A stretch of 35,381 nucleotides of DNA from Acidimicrobiales bacterium (GCA_024638815.1 JAHEJM010000038.1:1-35381), one strand, 5' to 3'. Counted from the first letter of the stretch, positions 6,359-16,662 are shown. The notes: generated from the letters alone by a model not told the origin. Made by a program: numbers and translations.

Positions 6359-7702
6359 GTGGACTACCGGGGCGCACTCAGTTATCTCGACAAGCACACA
6401 AACCTCGAAGGTGGACGTGCCGGTCGGTTCACCCCACCGATGCCGGTCGCCGGTCACACCGAGGGATTGTCGTTGGAATCGATGGCCGAGCTCATGGCCG
6501 CTCTCGGCGACCCCCACCGATCGTTCAAGTCCATCCACATCACCGGCACCAATGGCAAGGGTTCCACGGCCCGGATCACCGCAGAGCTGTTGCGGCACTC
6601 CGGGTTGTCGGTCGGCCTCTACACCAGCCCCAACCTGGAGCGCATCAACGAGCGCATTGTGTGGGACAGCCGTACCATCCCCGACGACGAGTTCGCCCGA
6701 GTCGTCGGCCTGCTGGCCGAGATCGAACCGTTGCTGGCAACCACACCGAGCCGGTTCGAGCTGCTCACCGCAGCGGCGTTCGTCTGGTTCGCCGAACAGG
6801 CGGTCGACGTGGCCGTGGTCGAAGTGGGCCTGCTCGGTCGCTTCGACGCCACGAACGTGGTCGAGTCGGAGGTGGCCGTCATCACCACTATCGGCAAGGA
6901 CCACACGGCGGGAGGGGACGGTTGGCGCACCGAGGTGGCGGCGGAGAAGGCCGGCATCATCAAACCCGGTTCCCATGTGGTGCTCGGGTCGGCCATGGGC
7001 GACCTGCTCCCGGTCTTCACAGGCGAGCCGTCGGCCGGACTGTGGCATCGGGACAACGAGTTCGATGTCGAACGCAACGAGGTAGCGGTTGGTGGACGGA
7101 TCATCGATCTCCGGACGCCGCACGGACGGTATCTCGATCTGTTCGTGCCCTTCCATGGCGCTCACCAGGGGGACAATGCGGCGACCGCGGTTGTTGCCGT
7201 CGAAACCCTTCTCGGTCGAGACCTGGATCGGGAGCTGGTTGAGCAGGCCCTGGCCACCGTTGAGTTGCCGGTTCGATTCGAAGTGGTGGCCGCCAATCCC
7301 ATGGTGATCCTCGATGGCGCCCACAATCGGCCCGGGGCCGAGGCCGTGGCGGCGACCCTTTTCGATGGTTTTGCCCGCACCGGTTCGTGGATTCTCGTCG
7401 TCGGACTGCTGGTTGGGCGGGATCCGGTCGAGCTATTGGAGGGCTTTCGGGCCGACCAGTTCGACGCAGTGATCTGCACCCAGGCCGATTCGTCGCGGGC
7501 GGTTCCGGCCCATGAACTGAAGGATGCGGCCGAATCGCTGGGTGTGACGGCCCAGGCTGTGCCGTCGTCGGTGGACGCCTTGTCGCGAGCGGTCGCCGTC
7601 AGTTCCGAGGACGATCTGATTCTGGTGTCGGGCAGCCTGTATGTGGTGGCCGAGGTTCGCTCGGCCCTGCTGGCCGCCCAGGGACAGAGGCCTCCGATCT
7701 GA
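6359..7702 (+). CDS. folC: Bifunctional folylpolyglutamate synthase / dihydrofolate synthase
   Basis: 447 residues from GTG 6359, with AGGAAGGGG ending 6 bases upstream. The Mur-ligase-type P-loop ITGTNGKGSTA is at about residues 60-70, followed by LYTSPNLERINERI, FELLTAAAFVWF and VEVGLLGRFDATNVV, all FolC signatures. EKAGIIKPG marks the carbamylated-Lys region, and VILDGAHNRPGA the hinge to the C-terminal domain. It adds glutamate to dihydropteroate or folates with ATP, in the cytosol. The DHT segment is followed by AGGDGWR instead of the commoner LG-D-T spacing, a small variation. It ends facing tadG with a shared terminator hairpin. Confidence 0.95.
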   Translation: MDYRGALSYLDKHTNLEGGRAGRFTPPMPVAGHTEGLSLESMAELMAALGDPHRSFKSIHITGTNGKGSTARITAELLRHSGLSVGLYTSPNLERINERIVWDSRTIPDDEFARVVGLLAEIEPLLATTPSRFELLTAAAFVWFAEQAVDVAVVEVGLLGRFDATNVVESEVAVITTIGKDHTAGGDGWRTEVAAEKAGIIKPGSHVVLGSAMGDLLPVFTGEPSAGLWHRDNEFDVERNEVAVGGRIIDLRTPHGRYLDLFVPFHGAHQGDNAATAVVAVETLLGRDLDRELVEQALATVELPVRFEVVAANPMVILDGAHNRPGAEAVAATLFDGFARTGSWILVVGLLVGRDPVELLEGFRADQFDAVICTQADSSRAVPAHELKDAAESLGVTAQAVPSSVDALSRAVAVSSEDDLILVSGSLYVVAEVRSALLAAQGQRPPI

Positions 7703-7725
7703 CCGGCTCCGCTTTGGCAGCCGGT
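7702..7725. terminator. Hairpin between convergent folC and the TadG-like gene
   Basis: ACCGGCT (7702-7708) and AGCCGGT (7719-7725) form a perfect 7-bp stem with a 10-base loop. It fills the 24-bp gap between the two convergent stop codons, overlapping the folC stop by one base. It is placed to end both transcripts, though no U-run is present. Confidence 0.5.
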
Positions 7726-7726
7726 G

Positions 7727-9388
7727 CTACTCGACCAGACGAACCGGATCGCCCCTCATCTCCACCGACCAGTTCGTGCGATCGGTGGGGGCGGTTGCCG
7801 TGTTGTACCGGGCCGTCCACCAACAGCTGCCGCCGCAGCTGTAGGTCGCCGGGATCTCGATTCGCACCTCAACCATGTGGTCGTTGAAGTTCGACGAGTT
7901 CCGTGTGTCGAGGCATGGATTGCCGCCCACTCCGTTCCAGGAACAGGTTCTGTTGTGGGGTTGGAACGCGGTTTCCCAGTAGCCGGCTTCGGTCATGAGG
8001 TTCAATGACGTGTCGGCGTATCGCCACTCGAACGGCACAGCCGTACCATCGGGGCCGGCGATCTGAATGTTGTCGACACCCTCGGCCGCATCGAACATCC
8101 GGATGAACATCGTCCCGCCCCGATGGTAGTCGGGCACCTCGGTCAGGAAGAACTCCGTTTCGTCGTTCGGCAGATCTCGATACAACGGCAGCCATTCCAA
8201 GGCGTACAGATTGGGACACGTGGGATCGGCGTTCGAGAAGGAGCACAGCTCGGTGGTCGCGTTGCGCGTCGCCTTGAGCGAGAATGAGTTGACATAGGTC
8301 TCGGCCCAGTACGGGTCGCCGGGATCGAGATCGGGTGACGCCGGGTTCCTCGCGTTGAGCTGCACATAGTAGAAACCACCGTCGATGCCGACCGGGGCGT
8401 TCGACAGTAGCGGCCACCAGCCGTCACCGTTGGGGCTGTTGGCGATGCAGGCGTTGTCGGCCAACAGACCCTCGGCGATCGGGGAACTGGTGTCAACGAA
8501 GGCTCGATGGGCCAGACTCGTGCTGGGACCGTAGATCCGGTAATGGATTCGAGGTGCATTGGCGTTGTCGCCGGTGGCAATCGATCCCGAACAGCCGGCC
8601 CCCGGCTCGAAGATGGATATCGTGACCGGCGGAGAACCGGGTTGGGCCTCGACCACGAAGACGTAGGCATCGGGGTCGAAGGTGGGGTTCGGCTTGGCCT
8701 GAGCACTCACCTGTCCAGGATTTGGTCCACACAGTGTCCAGGCGTACGTGCCCACCCCGACTCGGTACCCGGAGCCGAAATGGTCGCCGTGCTTCTTGTC
8801 GAGGCAGTAGGCGTTCAATGCCAGCCAGGTTCCGTCGCCCGGCATGCCTAGATCCGCCGCCGGAATGGTGCCGGTGCCGAGCCCGGAGGTTGGGTTTCCG
8901 AGGTGGATGTCGCTGGCGAACTCGGCCAGAGCGAATCGTTCCACCACGATCCCGTCGGTCACGACCTTGCCCAGGAACGACTCTTCCTCGTTTCGTATTC
9001 GGACCTCGACGGCACCGGGCCGGGCAATGGTGACCTTGATCTGTGGTAGGGGACCGGTCTCGAAGTCGGTGTTGTCGTTGGGAGTGGCGTCGGTGAAACC
9101 GTTGCGGGCGGCAACCGCCTTCGCCTCAACCACGGCGGCGTCCGAATCGGGAAGGACGAGCACGGCAGCGGTTGCTGCCGCGTCGGCCGCCCGTTGAGCC
9201 TTCTGGCCCTGTACGTACCAGAACCCTATGTCGGTGGCGAAGGCGGCGAAGACAAACAAGGGAATGATGAGCAAGGCGGTCTGGGCCAGGATGTAGCCGC
9301 CATCGTCTCGCACGAGCCGCAGCCCGAGCCGCAGCCTGTCGAACAGCGATGACGAGCTGGACGAATGAAGTACCGGCACACGAAACAT
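7727..9388 (-). CDS. TadG-like pilus-associated membrane protein
   Basis: 553 residues. A short basic N-terminus (RLGLRLVRDDGGYILAQTAL) leads into one membrane helix (about residues 33-55, LLIIPLFVFAAFATDIGFWY), then VQGQKAQRAADAAATAAVL, the hallmark of TadG/TadE-like pseudopilin proteins. The remaining ~470 residues should lie outside the membrane. They are rich in Gly, Asp, Asn and aromatic residues, with scattered Cys, and I recognise no domain there. It is last of four minus-strand genes; its ATG overlaps the preceding stop as TGATG. Likely a minor component of a Flp/Tad pilus. The long exposed region suggests a surface or adhesive role, which is inference. Confidence 0.8.
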   Translation of the reverse strand: MFRVPVLHSSSSSSLFDRLRLGLRLVRDDGGYILAQTALLIIPLFVFAAFATDIGFWYVQGQKAQRAADAAATAAVLVLPDSDAAVVEAKAVAARNGFTDATPNDNTDFETGPLPQIKVTIARPGAVEVRIRNEEESFLGKVVTDGIVVERFALAEFASDIHLGNPTSGLGTGTIPAADLGMPGDGTWLALNAYCLDKKHGDHFGSGYRVGVGTYAWTLCGPNPGQVSAQAKPNPTFDPDAYVFVVEAQPGSPPVTISIFEPGAGCSGSIATGDNANAPRIHYRIYGPSTSLAHRAFVDTSSPIAEGLLADNACIANSPNGDGWWPLLSNAPVGIDGGFYYVQLNARNPASPDLDPGDPYWAETYVNSFSLKATRNATTELCSFSNADPTCPNLYALEWLPLYRDLPNDETEFFLTEVPDYHRGGTMFIRMFDAAEGVDNIQIAGPDGTAVPFEWRYADTSLNLMTEAGYWETAFQPHNRTCSWNGVGGNPCLDTRNSSNFNDHMVEVRIEIPATYSCGGSCWWTARYNTATAPTDRTNWSVEMRGDPVRLVE

Positions 9389-9990
9389 CAGGGTGCCTCC
9401 GGCTCGGCCCGCATGACTGCGGTGTCGTGCATGTCGAATGTGAGCGGACTGAACAATCCGGTCAACGAGGGTCGTTGGACCTCGACCAGCACCCCGAGAT
9501 AGACGGGATTGAGTAGATCGGTCGTGCGATCGCCCGGGTCCCAGGATCCCTGACTGAAGGTGGTGAAGTGGGATTCGTCATAGACCGAGCATTTGCCCTT
9601 CTTTCCCGGCGGATTGGCGGGCACACAGGGCCCGTCCATCGCACCGTCGGGGGCGGCGGCATCGTAGATGACGATGCGAACATCGGCGGTTGTCAGGTCA
9701 CCCAGGGCGGCCTCGATGGCTTCGACGATTCGGACGTCGGCGTTGGGATCATCGCTCATCTGGGCCGCCACCCTCGCCCCGGATCGGGCCGCCTGGGTCA
9801 CCAGCTGTGAGTCGCTCCATGCCGTGCCCAGCTCGAAGGTTCCCAGCCCGATGGTGGCCAGCAGCAGCGTCACCAGGGAAAACTCGATAAGGGCGGCGCC
9901 CCGATCGTCGGTCAGCCTCCGATGGAACCGGCTGCGTAGGCGACCGACATCCGGGTGGTCGGGACTCGTCGTCTTCTTGTTGGCGGTCAT
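9388..9990 (-). CDS. TadE-like pseudopilin protein (second)
   Basis: 200 residues from ATG 9990 (MTANKKTTSPDHPDVGRLRS). The segment DDRGAALIEFSLVTLLLATI is the TadE/type IVb pilin-like signature: Gly-Ala, then Glu at +5 before a hydrophobic helix (about residues 28-55). Next come GTAWSDSQLVTQAARSGARV and a mostly beta or loop exterior with two Cys (GPCVPANPPGKKGKC). Frames starting further upstream would overlap the previous gene heavily, and ATG 9990 makes a clean ATGA overlap with its stop. Probably processed by a TadV/PilD-type peptidase and built into a Tad pilus. Confidence 0.8.
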   Translation of the reverse strand: MTANKKTTSPDHPDVGRLRSRFHRRLTDDRGAALIEFSLVTLLLATIGLGTFELGTAWSDSQLVTQAARSGARVAAQMSDDPNADVRIVEAIEAALGDLTTADVRIVIYDAAAPDGAMDGPCVPANPPGKKGKCSVYDESHFTTFSQGSWDPGDRTTDLLNPVYLGVLVEVQRPSLTGLFSPLTFDMHDTAVMRAEPEAP

Positions 9991-10628
9991 CGTGAATCGG
10001 GCTCGATGCGGAGAATGGTGGTGGAGCCGAGCTGTGCCGGTCCGGTGAAGATGTTGGTCAGATAGCTGTGGGTCGTCTCGACGTGGACGCCGATGTAGTC
10101 GGGCCCGGCCGAGGCGCTTGCTTCTCTCGTTGCCGGACACCAGCGGTGGTCGAGGGAGCCGCAGCGGAAGTTGCCGGCGTCGTTTCCGAGATTGTCATCG
10201 AGACTGGCGAAGAAGTCCGCAGGCTCGTAGTGATTGCACAGATTCTGCTGAGAGGCGGTGCGGCACTGATTCGGCACGGTGTCACCCGGTCCTGATGCCT
10301 TGAAGACGACCACATACTCGAGCGATTCGAGACCCATGGCCGCCAGGCCGTGTTCGACCGATCGCAGGATGTAGAAATCGGCCTCCGGGTCACGGCCCTG
10401 GGTGCTGGCCGCTCGGGCCGCCTGGCGACTCGCGTTGTCGGTGGTGAGCGAATCCCGGAACAGCAGTCCGACCTCGAAGACGAATAGGATCATGGTGAAG
10501 AACAGTGGCGTGATCAACGCCAGCTCGACCAGAACCGCCCCACGTTCGCTCCCGAAGCGCCTCGAGCGGCGCGAGCCGTCGGCCGAAGCCGGAGGCGCCG
10601 ACCCGGCCCTGTTGCGGAGCCGAGCCAT
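9987..10628 (-). CDS. TadE-like pseudopilin protein (first)
   Basis: 213 residues from ATG 10628 (a GTG one codon earlier is also possible). After a basic N-terminus, ERGAVLVELALITPLFFTMI carries the Gly-Ala-x-x-x-Glu pseudopilin signature and a membrane helix (about residues 30-55), followed by RDSLTTDNASRQAARAAS. The exposed part has five Cys, e.g. NQCRTASQQNLCNHYEP and FRCGSLDHRWCP, so disulfides outside the membrane are likely. The start overlaps the upstream pilin stop (TGATG) and the stop overlaps the next start (ATGA). The three tadE/tadG-like genes are thus strictly coupled and probably made in fixed ratio. Confidence 0.8.
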   Translation of the reverse strand: MARLRNRAGSAPPASADGSRRSRRFGSERGAVLVELALITPLFFTMILFVFEVGLLFRDSLTTDNASRQAARAASTQGRDPEADFYILRSVEHGLAAMGLESLEYVVVFKASGPGDTVPNQCRTASQQNLCNHYEPADFFASLDDNLGNDAGNFRCGSLDHRWCPATREASASAGPDYIGVHVETTHSYLTNIFTGPAQLGSTTILRIEPDSR

Positions 10629-10852
10629 CACGGGTTCACCCAGCTGGGCGGATCGGGCAGGCTCGGACTGATGTCGGCCACCCGCTCCGGAGGCTCACCG
10701 ATGTCATCGCCGGTCTGGCTGAGATAGCTGCCGGAGGTTGTCGTCAGAGTGTTCAGCGCCGCCAGGGAACTCAGCAACACGAGGGCCAGGGCCATGGCGT
10801 ATTCGATCGTGGTCGCCCCTCGATCGCCGGATTCTCGGCTGCGTGCGTGCAT
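10628..10852 (-). CDS. Small Flp-type (type IVb) prepilin-like protein
   Basis: 74 residues from ATG 10852. Basic MHARSRESGDRG is followed by ATTIEYAMALALVLLSSLAA, the class IVb prepilin pattern: cleavage after Gly, Glu at +5, Tyr at +6, then a hydrophobic helix. The C-terminal ~35 residues (SYLSQTGDDIGEPPERVADI and a Pro-rich end) are short and polar. Flp pilins are 50-80 residues, so size fits. It is first in the four-gene set and may be the major subunit. Frames upstream of ATG 10852 are open but unlike pilins. No tadA, tadB, tadC, tadZ, rcpC or prepilin peptidase gene lies in this window. Confidence 0.75.
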   Translation of the reverse strand: MHARSRESGDRGATTIEYAMALALVLLSSLAALNTLTTTSGSYLSQTGDDIGEPPERVADISPSLPDPPSWVNP

Positions 10853-10996
10853 GACGTTCAGATCGTCCCCCTCGACAGGGTGCTTGAACAGATCGGTGGT
10901 TCTGCCCACGCATGGAGACAGGTGCTTGTAGGTCGTTGCGCCCACCGGCCCTGTTTCGTTGCCCAAGCCGGTGTCCGAAAGGTTGGCGGCAAGCGC

Positions 10997-11002
10997 TAGC
11001 CT
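10997..11002 (+). promoter_or_regulatory. -10 box TAGCCT for ndk, leaderless arrangement
   Basis: TAGCCT followed after 7 bases by the GTG at 11010. The same hexamer and spacing occur at the leuS promoter. Confidence 0.5.
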
Positions 11003-11009
11003 CCATCCG

Positions 11010-11420
11010 GTGACTCGTACCTTCATCATCTGCAAACCCGATGCCGTCGAACGGGGCTATGTCGGCCAGATTCTCGATCGTTTCGAACGCAAAGGCCTCA
11101 AGCTGGTGGCCGGAGAGTTGCGTCAGGTCGAAGAGGACACCCTGGCCCGCCACTACGCCGAACACGTGGAGAAGCCGTTCTACCCCGAACTGGTGGCATT
11201 CATGAGCCGAAGCCCGGCCTTCGTCGCCGTGCTCGAGGGACCCCAGGACACCTACGCCATCGTCCGCACCCTCATGGGTCCCACCAACCCGGTGGACGCT
11301 CCTCCCGGCACCATTCGAGGTGATTTCGGCACCATCCTGACCGAGAACCTGGTTCACGGTTCCGACTCGCCGGAGTCGGCCGAGCGGGAGATCGCCATCT
11401 TCTTTCCCGGTCTGGCCTGA
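11010..11420 (+). CDS. ndk: Nucleoside diphosphate kinase
   Basis: 136 residues from GTG 11010 (MTRTFIICKPDAVERGYVGQ). An in-frame ATG at 10959 exists, but the added residues are not family-like and the promoter lies after it. The phosphate-accepting His116 sits in TENLVHGSDSPESAEREIAI, the NDK signature; also seen are KGLKLVAGEL and GPTNPVDAPPGTIRGDF. It equalises NTP and dNTP pools by moving the gamma phosphate through phospho-His. Usual length for the family. It stands between the divergent pilin gene and the downstream radical SAM gene. Confidence 0.97.
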   Translation: MTRTFIICKPDAVERGYVGQILDRFERKGLKLVAGELRQVEEDTLARHYAEHVEKPFYPELVAFMSRSPAFVAVLEGPQDTYAIVRTLMGPTNPVDAPPGTIRGDFGTILTENLVHGSDSPESAEREIAIFFPGLA

Positions 11421-11474
11421 CCGGGCGCCCATCCCGTCACGAGCCGCATTCCCAAAGCCCGGGGTCGGAACCGA

Positions 11475-11480
11475 TAGGGT
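11475..11480 (+). promoter_or_regulatory. -10 box TAGGGT ahead of a short uORF and the radical SAM gene
   Basis: TAGGGT is followed after 9 bases by the ATG at 11490, so the first start on the mRNA would be that of the 7-codon uORF rather than of the main gene. Confidence 0.4.
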
Positions 11481-11489
11481 TGAGGAGGA

Positions 11490-11513
11490 ATGAGCAGTGA
11501 GGTTCCGCGATGA
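11490..11513 (+). CDS. Seven-codon upstream ORF, possible leader peptide
   Basis: ATG at 11490 encodes MSSEVPR and stops at 11511-11513, overlapping the main ATG at 11510 as ATGA. A strong GAGGAGG lies just before it. If translated, ribosomes ending here could restart on the radical SAM gene. The peptide has no Cys or repeated residue that would suggest attenuation. Existence as a translated unit is inference. Confidence 0.3.
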   Translation: MSSEVPR

Positions 11514-13519
11514 GCTCGGTAGTCAGCACGGTTTGGCCACGGTTGGAGCCTCTGCTTCCCCGGGTACAGAAGCCGGCCCGATACATCGGCTGTGAGGACG
11601 GAGCACGGTCGAAGCCGGTTGACCCGTCGTTGGTCAGCTGGTGTTTCACCTATCCCGACACCTATGAGGTCGGCCTCCCCAATCAGGGTCTGCAGATCCT
11701 CTACGAGATCGTCAACGAACGACCCGATGCCCGGGCCGATCGGGCCTATGCCCCGTGGACCGATCTCGAAGAACTCATGCGCAGCCAGGGGATCCCACTG
11801 TTCTCGGTGGAACACCACACCCCGGCCAACGAGTTCGATGTGCTGGCCTTCAATGTCTCGGCCGAGCTGACCTACACCAACCTCCTCAACTGCGTCGACC
11901 TGGCCGGCATACCGGTCCGGTCGGCAGATCGGGCCGAGCAGGACGCCTTGGTCATGGCCGGGGGTCACTGCACGTACAACCCGGAGCCCCTGGCCGACTT
12001 CCTCGACGCCATCGTCCTCGGTGACGGTGAGGAGGTGGTTGGGGAGATCACCGCCGTCCTGGCCCGCTTCAAGCGGCCGGATGGCAGCCGTGATGGTTCT
12101 CGGAGGGAGATTCTGCGGGCTCTTGCTCGAATCGAGTCGGTGTACATCCCGTCGCTGTACACGGTGCACTACGACGGTCCGGTGGTGGCCTCCATCGACC
12201 CGATCGACGACCAGATTCCGCCCCTCATCGCCAAACGGACCATCGCCGACCTGGCCGAGTGGCCCTATCCGAAGCAGCAGCTTGCTCCGCTCACCGAGGT
12301 GGTCCACGATCGGCTGAACGTGGAAGTGTTTCGGGGTTGTACCCGAGGCTGCCGCTTCTGCCAAGCCGGAATGATCACCCGCCCGGTCCGGGAGCGGCCG
12401 GCCGACCAGGTCCGCACCATGGTCGCCGACGGGCTGCGTCGCACCGGCTACGACGAGGTCACGTTGACGTCGCTGTCAACGGCCGACTTCAGCAACGTCG
12501 AGGACGTGGTCACCGATCTGATGGATGACGGAGAGCAGGCCGGTTGTGGCCCTCTTTCCGTCTCGCTGCCCAGCCTGCGGGTCGACGCCTTCGGTGTCGG
12601 AATCGCCGCCCAGCTGCAGCGGGCGAAGCGGGGAGGCCTGACTTTCGCCCCCGAGGCCGGCACCTGGCGCATGCGTCGGATCATCAACAAGCTGATTCGT
12701 GAAGAGGACCTGTACGAGGCGGTGGATGCCGCCTTCTCCCAGGGCTGGAAGCGGGTCAAGCTCTATTTCCTGATCGGGCTCCCGTCGGAGACCGACGAGG
12801 ACACGCTCGGCATCGCCGAGCTGGCCAGGAACTGTGTGGCCATCGGCAAACGGCACAACAATCGGGCCGGCGTCACCGCCTCCATCGGCGGTTTCGTCCC
12901 CAAGCCGTTCACCCCGTTCCAGTGGTTCGGTCAGAACACGTCCGAGGAGCTGCAACGGAAGATCAACCTGCTTCGGGACGCCACCAACAAGACGAGGGGC
13001 GTACAGCTCAAATGGCACGATCCCAAGGCCAGCCTGGTCGAGGGGATCGCCAGTCGAGGCGATCGTCGCCTGGGCCCCGTGCTCGAGCAGGTGTGGCGTA
13101 ACGGCGGCGTTTTCCAGGAATGGTCCGAGCACTTCGACCTCCGGCTCTGGCTCGACGCCATGGACGACCACGGTCTGCGTGTCGAGGACTACGTCTACCG
13201 GCACCGCACCGAGCATGAGGTGCTGCCGTGGGACCATCTGTGGGCCGGTCTTCACAAGGACTTCCTGTGGCAGGACTGGCAGGACGCGTTGGAAGAGGTC
13301 GGGCTCGAAGATTGTCGATGGACGCCGTGCTATGACTGCGGGGCCTGCACCGGCTACGGCGTGGAGCACGTGGTGGCCTCGGCCACCCCACCGGCCGGAG
13401 GTAGCCAGGGCACCGGCCAGGACCTCGGTACCGGCGCTGCGGTTCCCGTGCTCCTGATATCCAAATCCGATGCCCTCGTGGCAGCATCGGCCCCGGTCGA
13501 AAGCATGGTTTCCCGGTGA
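11510..13519 (+). CDS. Radical SAM protein of the TIGR03960 type
   Basis: 669 residues. The N-terminal part (about 1-230) opens with WPRLEPLLPRVQKPARYIG and looks like a B12-binding-like domain without a clear cobalamin His motif. The radical SAM core starts near residue 270 with VFRGCTRGCRFCQAGM, whose CxxxCxxC holds a 4Fe-4S cluster. TFAPEAGTWRMRRIINK and VKLYFLIGLPSETDED are typical of this family. A C-terminal Cys group (CRWTPCYDCGACTGYG) may hold a second cluster or metal. The next gene, a DUF2344 protein, overlaps by GTGA; in other bacteria the two are often one fused protein, and they usually sit before RNase E/G and L21. The reaction is unknown; an RNA or ribosome modification role is inferred from context. 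Confidence 0.9.
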   Translation: MSSVVSTVWPRLEPLLPRVQKPARYIGCEDGARSKPVDPSLVSWCFTYPDTYEVGLPNQGLQILYEIVNERPDARADRAYAPWTDLEELMRSQGIPLFSVEHHTPANEFDVLAFNVSAELTYTNLLNCVDLAGIPVRSADRAEQDALVMAGGHCTYNPEPLADFLDAIVLGDGEEVVGEITAVLARFKRPDGSRDGSRREILRALARIESVYIPSLYTVHYDGPVVASIDPIDDQIPPLIAKRTIADLAEWPYPKQQLAPLTEVVHDRLNVEVFRGCTRGCRFCQAGMITRPVRERPADQVRTMVADGLRRTGYDEVTLTSLSTADFSNVEDVVTDLMDDGEQAGCGPLSVSLPSLRVDAFGVGIAAQLQRAKRGGLTFAPEAGTWRMRRIINKLIREEDLYEAVDAAFSQGWKRVKLYFLIGLPSETDEDTLGIAELARNCVAIGKRHNNRAGVTASIGGFVPKPFTPFQWFGQNTSEELQRKINLLRDATNKTRGVQLKWHDPKASLVEGIASRGDRRLGPVLEQVWRNGGVFQEWSEHFDLRLWLDAMDDHGLRVEDYVYRHRTEHEVLPWDHLWAGLHKDFLWQDWQDALEEVGLEDCRWTPCYDCGACTGYGVEHVVASATPPAGGSQGTGQDLGTGAAVPVLLISKSDALVAASAPVESMVSR

Positions 13520-14247
13520 CCCGACCCGACCGCGTCCATATTCGAATCCGATTTCGCAAGGCTGGCAAGATCCGCTTCGTCAGCCACCGAGATGTGGCCC
13601 GCCTCTTCGAGCGGGCCCTACGAAAGGTCCGATTGCCCGTGGCCTACAGTGAGGGCTTCTCACCACGGCCGAAGCTCAGCTTCGGTCTTGCCCTCAGCGT
13701 GGCTCACGAGTCGGACGCCGAGTATCTCGACGTCGAACTGATCTCAGAACCCGACATCGAGTCTCTGCCCGCCGCCCTGTCCGATGCACTACCCGACGGC
13801 CTCGACGTGACGGCCGTCATGGTGCTGGAGCCGGGGACGGTATCACTACAGCAAGCAATCACCAGTTGCATGTGGCGCATCGAGGTACTCGGTGCGCCAC
13901 CCGACACGGTTTCGGCAGCAGTAGCCGACGCCCTGTCCGCCTCCGAACTGTGGCTAGAGCGTGTTCGGAAAGGCAAATCCTCCACGGTCGACGTCCGCCC
14001 GACGATTCTAGAATTGTCCGTCGGAGGGCCGACAGACCATGGAACGCAACTCATCGCCGAACTGGCCACCGAATCGACGTCCCTCCGCCCGTCCGAACTC
14101 GTCGTAGTTCTCGGGATCGCGGGGCTGACCGAAGGCCGGGTTCGGCGCACCCATCAATGGACTACTGTCGACGGCGTTCGGAGCGAACCGGTGAGCCCTC
14201 CGAACCCCTCGACCGGGCACGAGCAAGAACTGTTGCGTGCCTCATGA
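13516..14247 (+). CDS. DUF2344 (TIGR03936-type) protein, partner of the radical SAM protein
   Basis: 243 residues from GTG 13516. Conserved family features are the opening RIRFRKAGKIRFVSHRDVAR, then FERALRKVRLPVAYSEGFSP and RPKLSFGLALSVAHESDAEY. The second half (TVDVRPTILELSV and the final RRTHQWTTVDG) is less conserved. No catalytic motif is recognisable. The GTGA overlap with the upstream radical SAM gene and the well-known fusion of the two in other species imply one complex or pathway. It is followed 16 bp later by RNase E/G. Confidence 0.88.
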   Translation: MTRPDRVHIRIRFRKAGKIRFVSHRDVARLFERALRKVRLPVAYSEGFSPRPKLSFGLALSVAHESDAEYLDVELISEPDIESLPAALSDALPDGLDVTAVMVLEPGTVSLQQAITSCMWRIEVLGAPPDTVSAAVADALSASELWLERVRKGKSSTVDVRPTILELSVGGPTDHGTQLIAELATESTSLRPSELVVVLGIAGLTEGRVRRTHQWTTVDGVRSEPVSPPNPSTGHEQELLRAS

Positions 14248-14263
14248 GAAGGGATCTACCACT

Positions 14264-16033
<1,770 letters not shown>

Positions 16034-16085
16034 ATCGGCGACGACAAAGTGGACAAAGCCGTAGGGGACCCGTCCTGGAAGCCGG

Positions 16086-16091
16086 TAGCAT
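16086..16091 (+). promoter_or_regulatory. -10 box TAGCAT for rplU, near-leaderless
   Basis: TAGCAT is followed after 9 bases by the rplU ATG. TTGACC lies just after it and is not in a -35 position for this start. Confidence 0.4.
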
Positions 16092-16100
16092 TGACCCGTT

Positions 16101-16409
16101 ATGTACGCAATCGTTGCCACCGGTGGCAAGCAGTACCGGGTAGAAGAAGGTCAGAAGCTACAAGTCGAGCGTCTCGGTGATGCCGGGATCGATGTGGAGC
16201 TTCGGCCCGTCATGTTGGTCGACGGTGACGAGGTGTTGGCCACCCCGTCGGCGCTCGAAGGCGCATCGGTGACCGCCCGGGTCGTCTCGGAGTCCAAGGG
16301 TCCCAAGATCGACGGCTTCACCTACAAGCCGAAGTCCAACAACCGCCGTCGCTTCGGTCATCGCCAGACCTACGCCACCATCGAGATCACAGGAATCACA
16401 AAGGGCTGA
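16101..16409 (+). CDS. rplU: Large ribosomal subunit protein bL21
   Basis: 102 residues starting [20 protein letters not shown], the standard L21 opening. The C-terminal [20 protein letters not shown] matches the conserved KKRR-xGHRQ-T-IKI block that contacts 23S rRNA. One base separates its stop from the L27 ATG (TGACATG), the usual rplU-rpmA order. Confidence 0.97.
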   Translation: MYAIVATGGKQYRVEEGQKLQVERLGDAGIDVELRPVMLVDGDEVLATPSALEGASVTARVVSESKGPKIDGFTYKPKSNNRRRFGHRQTYATIEITGITKG

Positions 16410-16410
16410 C

Positions 16411-16662
16411 ATGTCAAAGACCAAAGGTGGCGGTTCCACCAGGAACGGCCGTGACTCCCAAAGCAAACGACTGGGTGTGAAGGCCTATGACGGCGAGTTG
16501 TTGAGCGCCGGCTCCATCATCGTCCGCCAGCGGGGAACCAAGTTCCATCCCGGCCGCAATGTGGGCAAGGGCGGCGACGACACGCTGTTCGCCACGGCCG
16601 AGGGCCGGGTCAAGTTCGGCTACCGCAAAGGCCGGCGCCTGGTCGACGTCATCAACGACTAG
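16411..16662 (+). CDS. rpmA: Large ribosomal subunit protein bL27
   Basis: 83 residues. After the start come [20 protein letters not shown] and then [19 protein letters not shown], both L27 signatures. The flexible N-terminus reaches the peptidyl-transferase centre. There is no N-terminal cleavage motif of the Firmicutes type. Usual length. Followed by obg, which assists large-subunit assembly. Confidence 0.97.
   Translation: MSKTKGGGSTRNGRDSQSKRLGVKAYDGELLSAGSIIVRQRGTKFHPGRNVGKGGDDTLFATAEGRVKFGYRKGRRLVDVIND

Noticed and set aside
6107-7324. 405-codon frame antisense to clpX and folC
   Set aside because: It crosses two well-supported genes and has no recognisable motif.
10959-11009. Earlier ATG for ndk
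   Set aside because: The extra 17 residues are not family-like, and the likely -10 box lies inside them.
10853-11009. A riboswitch (such as c-di-GMP type) in the leader of the pilin operon
   Set aside because: I looked for GEMM-like conserved blocks and found none in the right order.
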